From an uncultured Candidatus Saccharibacteria bacterium (GTDB taxonomy: Bacteria; Patescibacteriota; Saccharimonadia; Saccharimonadales; Saccharimonadaceae): 51,740 nt of DNA. A model generated the notes under the pieces. It was not told the DNA's origin and did not search any database. It saw nothing but the letters and a program-made list of their open reading frames with translations. The stretch covers positions 1 through 51,740 of the forward strand of contig CALBZW010000020.1 of NCBI GenBank assembly GCA_937889535.1, read 5' to 3'. Position 1 is the stretch's first letter, and the number at the start of each line of letters is the position of its first letter. A program made the translations under genes and the position numbers. This document shows, in pieces, positions 6,555 to 14,415 of this stretch.

Positions 6555-7385
6555 ATGGCGAATACAGCAGAAAACACCGTGAATAAGAAACACACCGAGC
6601 GTAGTTCCCCGTATCCGAGCAGCAACCTTGAAACGGCGATTGAGGACGTGGCGACGCTACGCGATAGACTAGGTAAAGGGCCTTATTCGCGCGAAGAGGC
6701 GGCAAAAGCCCTGGGTTATAAGGGCGTAAATGGGATTTCTGCCAGCAGAATTGCGTCTTGTGGATATTTCGGTTTATTGTCTCGTTCTGGAAGTACCTAT
6801 TCCATGTCAGAATTATCCGAAAGGATTCTTAACTATACTAGCAATGAGGAAAAAAATAAAGCAATCGTTGAAGCTTGTGAGACCCCTGCACTGTACAATA
6901 AACTATTGCAGTCTTATGCTGAACAGGCGCTACCGCAAATGCTCGAGAATATTCTTTCGAGAAATTATGGCATTTCAAGTAGGGCTGCGGAGACCGCAGC
7001 AAGGGTATTTCGCGAATCAGCAGCTTTCGCGGGCCGTCTTGAGCATGGAGTTATTCGGACAGATTCGATTCTAATGAATTCAGAAACAGAGAGTGCTGCG
7101 GATGTTACGCAGGAGGAATCCCCATCGAAAAACGAGCAGCCACCTCAAGATAAACCAAAAGCCTTAACGTCTAGAGATACAGGCAGCAAAAGTTTTGAGA
7201 AAGAGCGAGGGGTCTTTGAGTCTGGCGACGGTTGGGAGTTAAGCGCTTCGTGTAAATATAGCTCTGTACTACCACGAGATGTGCGAAAGAAGATTAATCA
7301 ATTTTTGGAGATGGCTGACGATATTATCGATATGCTAAGCGAATTGAATCTCAAGAGTAATGAGGCGGCCAATGAAGACGAATAA
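6555..7385 (+). CDS. Helical protein paired with a putative nuclease (DUF5343-like)
   Basis: A 276-residue protein. Residues about 20-165 are helical, with a winged-helix-like start (EEAAKALG...SRIASCGYFGLL) and a second helical part containing LPQMLENIL and AARVFRESAAFAG. This layout recalls DUF5343-type proteins, a weak match from memory. A Pro/Glu/Lys linker (about 175-215) leads to a C-terminal helical piece. AGGAGG lies six bases before the ATG. The 3' end overlaps the next gene, implying coupled translation and linked function. It could be a DNA-binding partner, antitoxin or immunity-type protein for the downstream nuclease; this is inference. Confidence 0.6.
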   Translation: MANTAENTVNKKHTERSSPYPSSNLETAIEDVATLRDRLGKGPYSREEAAKALGYKGVNGISASRIASCGYFGLLSRSGSTYSMSELSERILNYTSNEEKNKAIVEACETPALYNKLLQSYAEQALPQMLENILSRNYGISSRAAETAARVFRESAAFAGRLEHGVIRTDSILMNSETESAADVTQEESPSKNEQPPQDKPKALTSRDTGSKSFEKERGVFESGDGWELSASCKYSSVLPRDVRKKINQFLEMADDIIDMLSELNLKSNEAANEDE

Positions 7386-7773
7386 ATATAAACTAATCGT
7401 ACCGAGTAGCCTTAGGCCAAAACCAGACAAATATGAACTGACCGTCGCAGAACTATGTACGAAGCTATTTCATAGTAACGTGGAGTTTGTGCCACGTAGT
7501 ATCAGCTCTACGCCTGATATTAAGGTCGTCAATGGGGGCGATTTATGGGAAATTAAGAATATCAGAGGAAGAGGCAAGCATACAATTGAGGATAATCTAC
7601 GAAAGGCAAAGAAGCAATCCGACAAAATTATTATTAGTTTATTGAAACCAGGGAGCATGGGCACAGCTCAGGCGTTAGCTAGAATCAAGTATTATTTGGC
7701 TCATAACTCTACCGGGATTAGGCGGATTATATTAATCACAAAAAATCAAAAGATTATTGACGTGTACTCCTAG
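7372..7773 (+). CDS. Putative PD-(D/E)XK nuclease, CdiA C-terminal-like
   Basis: A 133-residue protein with E27, D49 (TPDIKV), E60-x-K62 (WEIK), basic GRGKHTI, then K81-Q82-S83 before a hydrophobic strand. This is the pattern of compact PD-(D/E)XK nucleases, and the WEIK...QS form recalls tRNA-nuclease domains at the C-termini of CdiA toxins. It is free-standing, with no delivery domain. The ATG at 7372 is preferred because GAGG lies six bases before it; an ATG at 7360 is the alternative. It overlaps the upstream gene by 14 bases and is followed by a terminator. RNA or DNA cleavage is predicted but not shown. Confidence 0.6.
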   Translation: MKTNKYKLIVPSSLRPKPDKYELTVAELCTKLFHSNVEFVPRSISSTPDIKVVNGGDLWEIKNIRGRGKHTIEDNLRKAKKQSDKIIISLLKPGSMGTAQALARIKYYLAHNSTGIRRIILITKNQKIIDVYS

Positions 7774-7794
7774 GTATGATAGAATTATGGTATT

Positions 7795-7841
7795 GAAGGC
7801 ATTTGCGTCCCTGTATTGGGACAATAGAGTGCCTTCTTTTT
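7795..7841 (+). terminator. Terminator after the nuclease module
   Basis: An outer stem GAAGGC/GCCTTC and an inner stem GTCCC/GGGAC, followed by five T. Confidence 0.8.
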
Positions 7842-7864
7842 GATAGTAGGAATATACATCAATA

Positions 7865-7911
7865 CCAAAATGGCGCACATCTGTGGGGGGACAGTATGTA
7901 CGCCATTTTGG
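7865..7911. repeat. Long hairpin with a G6/C6 loop overlapping the tRNA 3' end
   Basis: CCAAAATGGCG (7865-7875) and CGCCATTTTGG (7901-7911) are exact reverse complements. Inside, ACAT/ATGT and CTGT/ACAG also pair, leaving a loop of six G (six C on the minus strand). The right arm includes the CCA end of tRNA-fMet. It lacks a T-run, so it is not a classic terminator. Confidence 0.85.
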
Positions 7912-7985
7912 TTGCGGGAGTTGGATTTGAACCAACGACCTTTTGGTTATGAGCCAAACGAGCTACCAGGCTGCTCTATCCCGCG
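7909..7985 (-). tRNA. Initiator tRNA-fMet (CAT)
   Basis: A 77-nt tRNA read on the minus strand. The acceptor arms CGCGGGA/TCCCGCA leave the C1-A72 mismatch that marks bacterial initiators. The D-arm GAGCAGCCTGGTAGCTC is identical to E. coli tRNA-fMet and the anticodon loop is CTCATAA. The anticodon stem is TTTGG/CCAAA, so only two of the usual three G-C pairs are present. Discriminator A and an encoded CCA follow. The CCA forms part of the adjacent hairpin. Confidence 0.95.
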
Positions 7986-8001
7986 ACGTAGCTTTATTTT
8001 A

Positions 8002-9783
8002 TCACGCATCGGAGCTTCGCGCAAGGGCTTTTTTGGGCTTTTTGACATCTTGTGAAACAGAACCATCGACGAATATATAGTACAACAGAGGTGACATGAG
8101 GTATATTTGGAGAGCATTGGGGAGACCAGAGAAGAAATTGAGCGTGACAAGATAGGCAATAATCAGGGCAGCGAGCAGAGGCAGGGCGGGATGTTGCCAA
8201 AAAGGGCTAGGCGGAGCTTTTTGGGCAGGATTTTTGGCGGTTTCGGAGATTTTTTCAGACTTCTGGGTGCTTTTAGGAACTTTGGCAGCTTTGCCGTCGA
8301 GGAAGCGACGAGAGAAAAACTGCGGGAAGAAGGCAATTAACAGAGAGAAAATGGCCAGAGCGATGCCAACTAGACCGAGCTCAAGGAGGAGAGAGAAGCC
8401 CTGGTGTTGGACAATTTCTTTCGGGCTGTTGATACCGGTAATGAAAGAATTGAGGTACATGGCGGTACCAGCGCCTCCGAGACCGACGCCAAAGAGAACG
8501 CTAGTCGGGGCGGAAAGCCAGGTGTCGAGCGCCGCTCTATTAAGATTGAGGCGAGCGGTGGTGGATTCGGCAACATAGCCCTCGAAATAGGGCTGATTTT
8601 CGGCATTTTCGGGCTCTTCTGGGGTAGCTTCCGTTGAGGCTTGGTCTATGGAAGGTCCGGAATCAGAGGGCGACTCTGGGGCTTCTGGGGAGCTAACAGG
8701 GGTGGTTTCTGAGGGGTCTTCAGCGCTTACTGACGGAGATTTGGGGCGAATGTCGATAATGCCAAGGGAAAGCTGGTGGATTGATTTAGAGACGCCGTCG
8801 ATGAAGCTGCCGTGAGTGGGGCCGATGACAGTAAAAATACCTTGGATGCCGGTAATCACGAGGAAAGTCGCAATCGGGATGGTAATTAGGCTGGCGCGGA
8901 AAACATGGCGGCGAATGGCAAAAATAAGCATGATTACAAGCGCGACAGCGTAAGCGTAAATGGCGCCGCGGGAGAAGGTAAGGAAGAGGGTGGAGGAGAA
9001 AAGAAGACACAACATGACCAGACTCTTCTTTTTTCCTCCACTTTGCACTTTAAAAATCAGGAGATAGAGGGAGGTTAGGGCAGGGGCGAGGAGGAGGTTG
9101 CCCATGAATTGAGGTTCGATGGCGAGGCCGGAAGGATGCGGGAAGCCAAAGGAGAGATAGGTGCAGCCGCGGCACATGAGGGTGGTCTCGCGAGCGAGGC
9201 CGGCGATGTCGAGGAAGCATTGAATCCAGCAGATCAAACAAGCAATGACTGAGGTGATGAAAAAACTGCAGAGGCAATTGCGCTTAAAATTCCCTGGTAA
9301 TTTCAGAAGGGGCAAGACGTAGATTAAAGAGAACACGGCAAAGAAAACTAGCCAAATAATGCCGGCGGCAAGGATGGCGCGAGTAGGGTTCGCGGACCAG
9401 AAGATGGAAAGGGTGGCGAAAAACGGGAAAAGAGAGAAGAGGAAAAAACGCCGATCGGAAATAGCTAAAGAAACGTCGGTCGCATGCGTCTTTACGAAAC
9501 CCGCTTCGTCGTCGCCCGTCGTTACGGGGACTCCTTGCTTCGCTCGCTCCTCGTTAGTCGCAAAGAGTTTCTTAGAAGACGTATGCGACCGACGTTTCTT
9601 CCCTACCCCTATCAGGCTAATGAAGGAGACGATGTCAAACAATACAAGCCAAATCAGGGGGAGGGAGAGTTCGAAGTTCATGGAGTTGGTTTCGCCGAGC
9701 TTGATAATAGGATAGTAGCTACAATAGAGGGCGGCCGGCAAGAGATAGACGAGAACGATAAGAAAACGCTTGAGATATTTCAT
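8002..9783 (-). CDS. O-antigen ligase/polymerase-like membrane protein
   Basis: A 593-residue protein with about a dozen hydrophobic segments and the O-antigen ligase (Wzy/WaaL, PF04932-like) layout. A large outside loop (about 345-405) is rich in Ser, Pro and Glu, and the motif GLGGAG follows it. Such enzymes polymerise or transfer lipid-linked glycans outside the membrane. It is last in an operon after the WbaP-like and GT4 genes; two bases separate it from the GT4 stop. Residues about 62-105, in an early loop, come from a 133-bp palindromic element inserted in frame. Whether it acts as polymerase or ligase is not decidable from sequence. Confidence 0.8.
   Translation of the reverse strand: MKYLKRFLIVLVYLLPAALYCSYYPIIKLGETNSMNFELSLPLIWLVLFDIVSFISLIGVGKKRRSHTSSKKLFATNEERAKQGVPVTTGDDEAGFVKTHATDVSLAISDRRFFLFSLFPFFATLSIFWSANPTRAILAAGIIWLVFFAVFSLIYVLPLLKLPGNFKRNCLCSFFITSVIACLICWIQCFLDIAGLARETTLMCRGCTYLSFGFPHPSGLAIEPQFMGNLLLAPALTSLYLLIFKVQSGGKKKSLVMLCLLFSSTLFLTFSRGAIYAYAVALVIMLIFAIRRHVFRASLITIPIATFLVITGIQGIFTVIGPTHGSFIDGVSKSIHQLSLGIIDIRPKSPSVSAEDPSETTPVSSPEAPESPSDSGPSIDQASTEATPEEPENAENQPYFEGYVAESTTARLNLNRAALDTWLSAPTSVLFGVGLGGAGTAMYLNSFITGINSPKEIVQHQGFSLLLELGLVGIALAIFSLLIAFFPQFFSRRFLDGKAAKVPKSTQKSEKISETAKNPAQKAPPSPFWQHPALPLLAALIIAYLVTLNFFSGLPNALQIYLMSPLLYYIFVDGSVSQDVKKPKKALARSSDA
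9468..9600. repeat. 133-bp palindromic element read in frame in the ligase gene
   Basis: 25-bp inverted repeats (9468-9492 and 9576-9600) match at 24 positions, the odd one being able to form a G-U pair in one transcript. The 83-nt interior has smaller pairings such as ACGAA/TTCGT. Read on the minus strand it is open throughout and adds about 44 hydrophilic residues in a loop. This looks like a palindromic repeat of the Rickettsia RPE kind; no copy occurs elsewhere in the window. Confidence 0.8.
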
Positions 9784-9785
9784 GG

Positions 9786-11012
9786 TTATGCGCTCGGCTT
9801 GGAATTAGAGGTTTCGTCGGCTTCAGGATTTTGCAATTTAGCTGGCTTGGGCTGCTCGGACAAAGCAGTCGCGACGAGCTTTTTAATGCCTTTTTGGAAA
9901 TTTTGCACCTTGAAAGCCTGGGCAGTCTGCTTAATGACAGAGCGTTTAAATTTCTGCGTCTCGAAATCCTTAATAGCAGCGACTAGCGAATCAACGGTCT
10001 GTTCGTCGAAAAGCACGCCGTTCTTCCCTGGCTGGACAATGTCACGACTACCACCCTCAGCATAGGCAATTACCGGACATCCAGCGGCCAAAGCCTCGAC
10101 GGCGGCAATACCAAAAGGTTCCATGCTAGGAAAAATATAAGCGCTAGCGTATTCGAGGTAGGCGGAAAGTTCGGTAGCGTTGATCCAAGGGATAAATTGA
10201 ATATAGGGCGAATCCTTGGCGAGCTTGATAAGATTGGCATGTTCAGCGCCATCACCAATCACAAGTAGAGGTTTTTTAAGCTTCATGCAGGCTTTAATCG
10301 CGAGATCAACGCGTTTCCAGGGGGCTTGGCGACAAGAAATCACATAGTAGCCTGTGGAAAAGTCTGTGGATAACTTCGGGCGGCGATGAGTCTGGGAGAA
10401 TTTCCCGACTTCGACTGGCGGGGCGACGACTTCGGCGACACGATGATAATAACGCTCAATCTGTTCAGCCGCGTAGCTCGAAATCGTAACAAACTGGTCT
10501 GGGCGTCGAGCGGCACGGAAATCAGCCTTGCGCAAAGGTTTCACGAGGAGCTTAATCCCAAGGCGGGCGAGCGGGTCGAGGAGGCCAAAGCCAGGGTGTT
10601 CGAGATATTTGTCGTACATTTGCCAATAATACTGAGTCGGAACATGACAATAACAGAGGTGGAATGCGGTTGAACTTGTACGCGCTGTACAAGTTCGCTG
10701 TCGGCGCGGCTTTTTACGGGTTTTAATACTTTTGGCTTCGGCGCCAGTAACGGAAATTACGAGGTCATAACCCGAAAGGTCGAGGTGCGAGAAATAAAGT
10801 TGGCGCAGAGGGCCGAGGAACTTGCGTAGGCCGGCGGGAAAGATGTTGAGCCAACCGGTTTTGACCGTAGCGTCATTAAACCAGTTAATTCCCTTCTTAC
10901 GGTACTGCGAGGTGTAAATCGGGGCGCTCGGATACATACGATGGAGCTCAAGCAAAACTTTTTCAGCGCCGCCAGGCGTGGTCAACCAATCACAAACGAG
11001 AGCAACTTTCAT
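9786..11012 (-). CDS. Glycosyltransferase family 4
   Basis: A 408-residue GT4 (GT-B fold). The N-terminus reads VALVCDWLTTPGGAEKV, typical of the acceptor domain. The C-terminal half has SCRQAPWKRVDL, PSMEPFGIAAVEALAAGCPVIAY and GGSRDIV, the EX7E-type donor site. It would transfer a nucleotide-sugar residue to a lipid-linked glycan at the inner membrane face. The ATG at 11012 follows AGGAG. It sits between the WbaP-like gene and the ligase in one operon. About 17 extra basic residues near 98-114, before HLCYCHVPTQYYW, coincide with a short palindrome (10672-10696). About 25 C-terminal residues are low complexity. Confidence 0.88.
   Translation of the reverse strand: MKVALVCDWLTTPGGAEKVLLELHRMYPSAPIYTSQYRKKGINWFNDATVKTGWLNIFPAGLRKFLGPLRQLYFSHLDLSGYDLVISVTGAEAKSIKTRKKPRRQRTCTARTSSTAFHLCYCHVPTQYYWQMYDKYLEHPGFGLLDPLARLGIKLLVKPLRKADFRAARRPDQFVTISSYAAEQIERYYHRVAEVVAPPVEVGKFSQTHRRPKLSTDFSTGYYVISCRQAPWKRVDLAIKACMKLKKPLLVIGDGAEHANLIKLAKDSPYIQFIPWINATELSAYLEYASAYIFPSMEPFGIAAVEALAAGCPVIAYAEGGSRDIVQPGKNGVLFDEQTVDSLVAAIKDFETQKFKRSVIKQTAQAFKVQNFQKGIKKLVATALSEQPKPAKLQNPEADETSNSKPSA
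10353..10373 (-). promoter_or_regulatory. Pair of DnaA-box-like sites inside the GT4 gene
   Basis: On the minus strand TTATCCACA (10365-10373) and TTTTCCACA (10353-10361) lie three bases apart. Both match forms found around dnaA. The pair may be chance. Confidence 0.3.
10672..10696. repeat. Short palindrome in the GT4 gene
   Basis: GAACTTGTAC (10672-10681) and GTACAAGTTC (10687-10696) are a perfect 10-bp inverted repeat with loop GCGCT, located where the protein has extra residues relative to other GT4s. Confidence 0.75.
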
Positions 11013-11014
11013 GG

Positions 11015-12439
11015 CTATTTTGCTCCTTTTCTAAACAAAACAGCGCCGATAGTGCGAAGCATGATACGAAAATCGAGAGCGAGCGACCAATTTTGAATAT
11101 AGTAGATATCGAGAGCGCGACGCTCTTCGAAACTAATATCGCGGCGACCAGAGACCTGGGCGAGACCGGTAAGGCCAGATTTGACCGAGAGAAGCATAGA
11201 GCGATCACCGTAATGGCGCAACTCGCCGGGGACAAGGGCGCGCGGACCGACGAAAGAAATGTCGCCTTTAAGTACATTAAAAAGCTGAGGCAGCTCATCG
11301 AGAGAGCTAGAGCGGAGAAAATGACCGAGTTTCGTGATCCGGGGGTCGTCTGCAATCATGTCGCCGTTCGCACGGTATTTTTTAATCAGCTGAGGTTTGC
11401 CCATTTTCTCGAAAGCGGCTTCGGGTGTCATGCCGGAATATTCGGGCTTCATTGAGCGGAATTTGTAAATCTTCACGCGGCGGTTGTAGCGCGAGAGGCG
11501 AGTGTCAGCGTAAATCGCAGGGGCTTTTGGATCGGAGGCCTTCTCGAGGATCCAGATGATGAGCATCGGGATAGCAGCGATAACAAGCGCGATTAGACTG
11601 AGTATAATATCGCAAGCGCGTTTCGCGGCGCGAGCAGAGCCGGCAAGCGGTGTAACTTGAACGAGAATCGCGGGAGTATCACCGACCAATTCAAGTTCCC
11701 CCATCTGAGCGGTCAACATGGCACTAGAAGGCACAAAATAATAGAGGAGGTGGCGATTAACTGCTTGACGGTAAACGTACTCCGTATTACGATCGTCAGT
11801 CTGAAAAATCACGTCGGGTTTGGCCCGTTTCAAAGCCTCTTTGAGCGAGGAATATTGCTTGCGTCGGAGGTCTCTAGGGATATATTTCGATGAAGCGACA
11901 ACCCCAGCGAGCGTAAAACCAGATTCAGGAAAAGCAGCGATATAGTTTGCGAGATACTCGGTGTTTTTCGTGCTACCAATGATGACGGCGCGAAGAGTAG
12001 CGCGGCGGGATTTGAGAGTAAGATTGCGAATCAAGCGGACGAGGCCGCGGAAGATAACTAAGAAAATGAAGCAAGAAAAAACGGCGTAAAATGCCATTGT
12101 GCGGACTGGGAAAATGTCAATTTGGAAAAAGAAGTCGTAGCTGATAATTGTCATCATGCCGACGACCGAGGCGAGAAAGAGGCGGCAAATTTCGGACCAG
12201 CGATTCCTTTTCATAAAAATCGACTTACGGTAGAGACCGAAAGCCGCAATGACAATGATATATAGAGGGAGAAGCCAGAGCATTGAAATAGCGAATTCAA
12301 GAGGTTCGGATTCAAAGTAAAACGGACGCTGATCGAGGTGAGTGCGGACGAGATAGGCAACCAAGAAAGATAAGAGGACAGCAAAAGCATCACCCAGAAC
12401 CAGAAAAACATGGAAAATAAGGCCAAAATCCTTTTTCAT
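11015..12439 (-). CDS. Polyprenyl-phosphate sugar phosphotransferase (WbaP/WcaJ-like)
   Basis: A 474-residue protein with four N-terminal membrane segments, a CoA-binding-like soluble domain, one more segment and a C-terminal bacterial sugar transferase domain with KFRSM, LPQLFNVLKGDISFVGPRA and SGLTGLAQVSGR. These enzymes move a sugar-1-phosphate from a nucleotide sugar to undecaprenyl phosphate and start glycan assembly. The ATG at 12439 is chosen because a TGTTATAAT promoter ends six bases before it; the upstream open frame crosses that promoter. First gene of the operon WbaP-GT4-ligase. The sugar donor is unknown. Confidence 0.9.
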   Translation of the reverse strand: MKKDFGLIFHVFLVLGDAFAVLLSFLVAYLVRTHLDQRPFYFESEPLEFAISMLWLLPLYIIVIAAFGLYRKSIFMKRNRWSEICRLFLASVVGMMTIISYDFFFQIDIFPVRTMAFYAVFSCFIFLVIFRGLVRLIRNLTLKSRRATLRAVIIGSTKNTEYLANYIAAFPESGFTLAGVVASSKYIPRDLRRKQYSSLKEALKRAKPDVIFQTDDRNTEYVYRQAVNRHLLYYFVPSSAMLTAQMGELELVGDTPAILVQVTPLAGSARAAKRACDIILSLIALVIAAIPMLIIWILEKASDPKAPAIYADTRLSRYNRRVKIYKFRSMKPEYSGMTPEAAFEKMGKPQLIKKYRANGDMIADDPRITKLGHFLRSSSLDELPQLFNVLKGDISFVGPRALVPGELRHYGDRSMLLSVKSGLTGLAQVSGRRDISFEERRALDIYYIQNWSLALDFRIMLRTIGAVLFRKGAK

Positions 12440-12445
12440 AGACCT

Positions 12446-12454
12446 ATTATAACA
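12446..12454 (-). promoter_or_regulatory. Leaderless promoter of the WbaP-like operon
   Basis: Extended -10 TGTTATAAT on the minus strand, six bases before ATG 12439, so the transcript should begin at the start codon. Confidence 0.65.
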
Positions 12455-12491
12455 GATATGATAGAATATAACTAATAACTGCGGAGGACGT

Positions 12492-13505
12492 ATGGCAAAA
12501 GGTAAGATTCTAATTACGGGCGGCACTGGGTATATTGGGTCGCATACGGCAGTGGAGCTAATCCAGGCAGGGTATGAAGTAGAGATTTTGGATAATTTGG
12601 CGAATAGCAAAGAGTCGGTATTGGATAAAATTGCGGAAATTACTGGGGTAAAACCGAGGTTTTATAAGGTAGATATGACGGATTTGACGGCGCTGGAGAA
12701 GGTGTTGAAAAAAGGTGACTTCCAGGCGGTAATACACTTCGCAGGGCTAAAAGCGGTGGCAGAAAGCGTCGAGCAGCCGCTCAGGTACTACGCAGTGAAC
12801 CTCGAAAGTACGATTACTCTTTTGAAGTGCATGCTGAAATATGGCGTAAGTAAGTTGATCTTTTCGTCATCAGCGACAGTGTATGGTGACCAGAAGGCTC
12901 CGCTAGACGAGACTTTGCCTACCGGAGCGGGGATTTCTAATCCATACGGGCGCACAAAATTTATGATTGAGGAGATAATCAAAGATGTTTGCGTAGCGAA
13001 TCCTGGTTTCTCGGCAACGATTTTGCGGTATTTTAACCCGATCGGAGCACACCCGTCGGGGTTGATTGGTGAAGATCCGAATGGGAGACCAAATAATTTA
13101 ATGCCAATTATTATGAAGGTGGCGGCTGGAGAGATTCCAGAACTGTCGATCTACGGCAATGATTATGATACGGTCGATGGAACTTGTGTACGGGATTATA
13201 TTCATGTCGTCGACCTTGCAAAGGGGCATGTGGCGGCGCTTGAGGCGATGAATGACGAAAGGCGGCTACAAGTATATAATCTTGGTTCCGGTAGAGGGGT
13301 TTCGGTAATGGAGATGGTGAAAGCGTTTTCTAAGGTGTCAGGAAAAGCGTTGCCATATAAGGTCGTTGAACGTCGCGCGGGGGATCTAGCAGAGGTATAT
13401 GCGAATCCTTCGCGGGCGGGACGAGAGTTGGGATGGAAGACGGAGCTCAATATTAATGATGCGATGCGAGATACGCTGCAGTTCCTGGAGAAGAGGAATG
13501 GCTAA
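12492..13505 (+). CDS. galE: UDP-glucose 4-epimerase
   Basis: A 337-residue short-chain dehydrogenase/reductase-type epimerase: NAD-binding GGTGYIGSH near the start, FSSSATVYG, catalytic YGRTK, RYFNPIGAHPSG and C-terminal YANPSRAGRELGWK. It would interconvert UDP-glucose and UDP-galactose, possibly the N-acetyl forms, supplying donors for the surface glycan. GGAGG lies four bases before the ATG. The stop overlaps the following GT2 start by eight bases, so the two are cotranscribed. It diverges from the WbaP-like gene across 52 bp. Confidence 0.93.
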   Translation: MAKGKILITGGTGYIGSHTAVELIQAGYEVEILDNLANSKESVLDKIAEITGVKPRFYKVDMTDLTALEKVLKKGDFQAVIHFAGLKAVAESVEQPLRYYAVNLESTITLLKCMLKYGVSKLIFSSSATVYGDQKAPLDETLPTGAGISNPYGRTKFMIEEIIKDVCVANPGFSATILRYFNPIGAHPSGLIGEDPNGRPNNLMPIIMKVAAGEIPELSIYGNDYDTVDGTCVRDYIHVVDLAKGHVAALEAMNDERRLQVYNLGSGRGVSVMEMVKAFSKVSGKALPYKVVERRAGDLAEVYANPSRAGRELGWKTELNINDAMRDTLQFLEKRNG

Positions 13506-14379
13506 AGCTGGTCGCAATATGACTGATAGTCCGCTGGTGTCGGTGATTATACCGGTTTGGAACGCGGGAAAGTCCGTTAAAGTATTAATCGAGAGTTTGT
13601 TTCAGCAGAGTTATCGGAACCTGGAGATTATTGCAGTTGATGATGGGTCGACTGATGATTCCCTACGGATATTACAGGATTTGGCGAAAACTGATAAACG
13701 ATTAAAAGTAATTCATCAGGAGAATGGTGGTGCTGGGGCAGCAAGAAATCGCGGGCTAAAGAATGCAACGGGCGAGTATTTAGCTTTTGTTGATTCTGAT
13801 GATGATGTAAAGGAGAATTATATCGGAGCATTAGTCGAGGCGCTGGAGCAAAATCCGAAAGCGACGCTTGCTCTGACTAGTAAGATGTATAATAAAATTC
13901 ATGAGGGTAAGTCGGTCGAGGCATTTACGGAGACACGGCGCTCTCGGCGAAAGAATGAACGATTGTCGGAATACGTGATTTACTTGATGATTCTGGATGG
14001 ACGAATGTATAGTATGACAAGTAAAATGTTCCGAGCAGATATTGTCCGAAAACATAAGATACGGGTTGACGAAGGGCGGGATTTTGCGGAGGATACGAAA
14101 TTTACGATTGATTATCTTGCGGCGCAAGACGGCGAGATCGTATTCATTCCAGAAGCATTGTATGTGTATAATTTTGGGACCGAAACGAGCTTGGTGCAGA
14201 AATCGTCGCTCGTGTGGGAGAATTGGGATCAGAGTTACCGAGAGCTGGAAGCGTGGGCGCGAAGTGAGAATGAGGGGAGGCTGAGCGCGAGGGCACACAT
14301 GCTGCTAGAGCTAGTGAGGCTAAGATGGCATATCTCACATCACAAGGCAAAGAGGCGGGCACAAAGAATAGCGCACTAG
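13498..14379 (+). CDS. Glycosyltransferase family 2
   Basis: A 293-residue GT2 (GT-A fold): VSVIIPVWNAGKSV, AVDDGSTDDS, ENGGAGAARNRGL and the metal-binding DSDDD. The C-terminal part is family-variable with an FAEDTKF acceptor-side motif. It transfers a sugar at the cytoplasmic face; donor and acceptor are unknown. The ATG at 13498 overlaps the galE stop and has GAGAAGAGG just before it; ATG at 13519 (MTDSPLVSV) is an alternative. It converges with the ABC transporter genes. Confidence 0.88.
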   Translation: MAKAGRNMTDSPLVSVIIPVWNAGKSVKVLIESLFQQSYRNLEIIAVDDGSTDDSLRILQDLAKTDKRLKVIHQENGGAGAARNRGLKNATGEYLAFVDSDDDVKENYIGALVEALEQNPKATLALTSKMYNKIHEGKSVEAFTETRRSRRKNERLSEYVIYLMILDGRMYSMTSKMFRADIVRKHKIRVDEGRDFAEDTKFTIDYLAAQDGEIVFIPEALYVYNFGTETSLVQKSSLVWENWDQSYRELEAWARSENEGRLSARAHMLLELVRLRWHISHHKAKRRAQRIAH

Positions 14380-14415
14380 TATAGTGGGCGGTGCCCTTAG
14401 CGCCGCGTCATGGCG

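Noticed and set aside
6262..6705. Minus-strand open frame of 147 codons
   Set aside because: It crosses the promoter and start of the plus-strand module, lacks a ribosome-binding site and has no domain-like pattern.
8107..8637. Several plus-strand frames opposite the ligase gene
   Set aside because: Antisense shadows with biased Arg/Gly/Glu content and no start signals.
9484..10065. Plus-strand open frame of 193 codons across the ligase and GT4 genes
   Set aside because: Antisense to two well-supported genes; partly produced by the palindromic element.
12440..12610. 57-codon N-terminal extension of the WbaP-like protein
   Set aside because: It would cross its own promoter and the divergent galE start; family members begin at the MKKDFG methionine.
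14380..14415. Terminator between the convergent GT2 and ABC genes
   Set aside because: Only short GC pairings (GGCG/CGCC) and no T-run, too weak to call.
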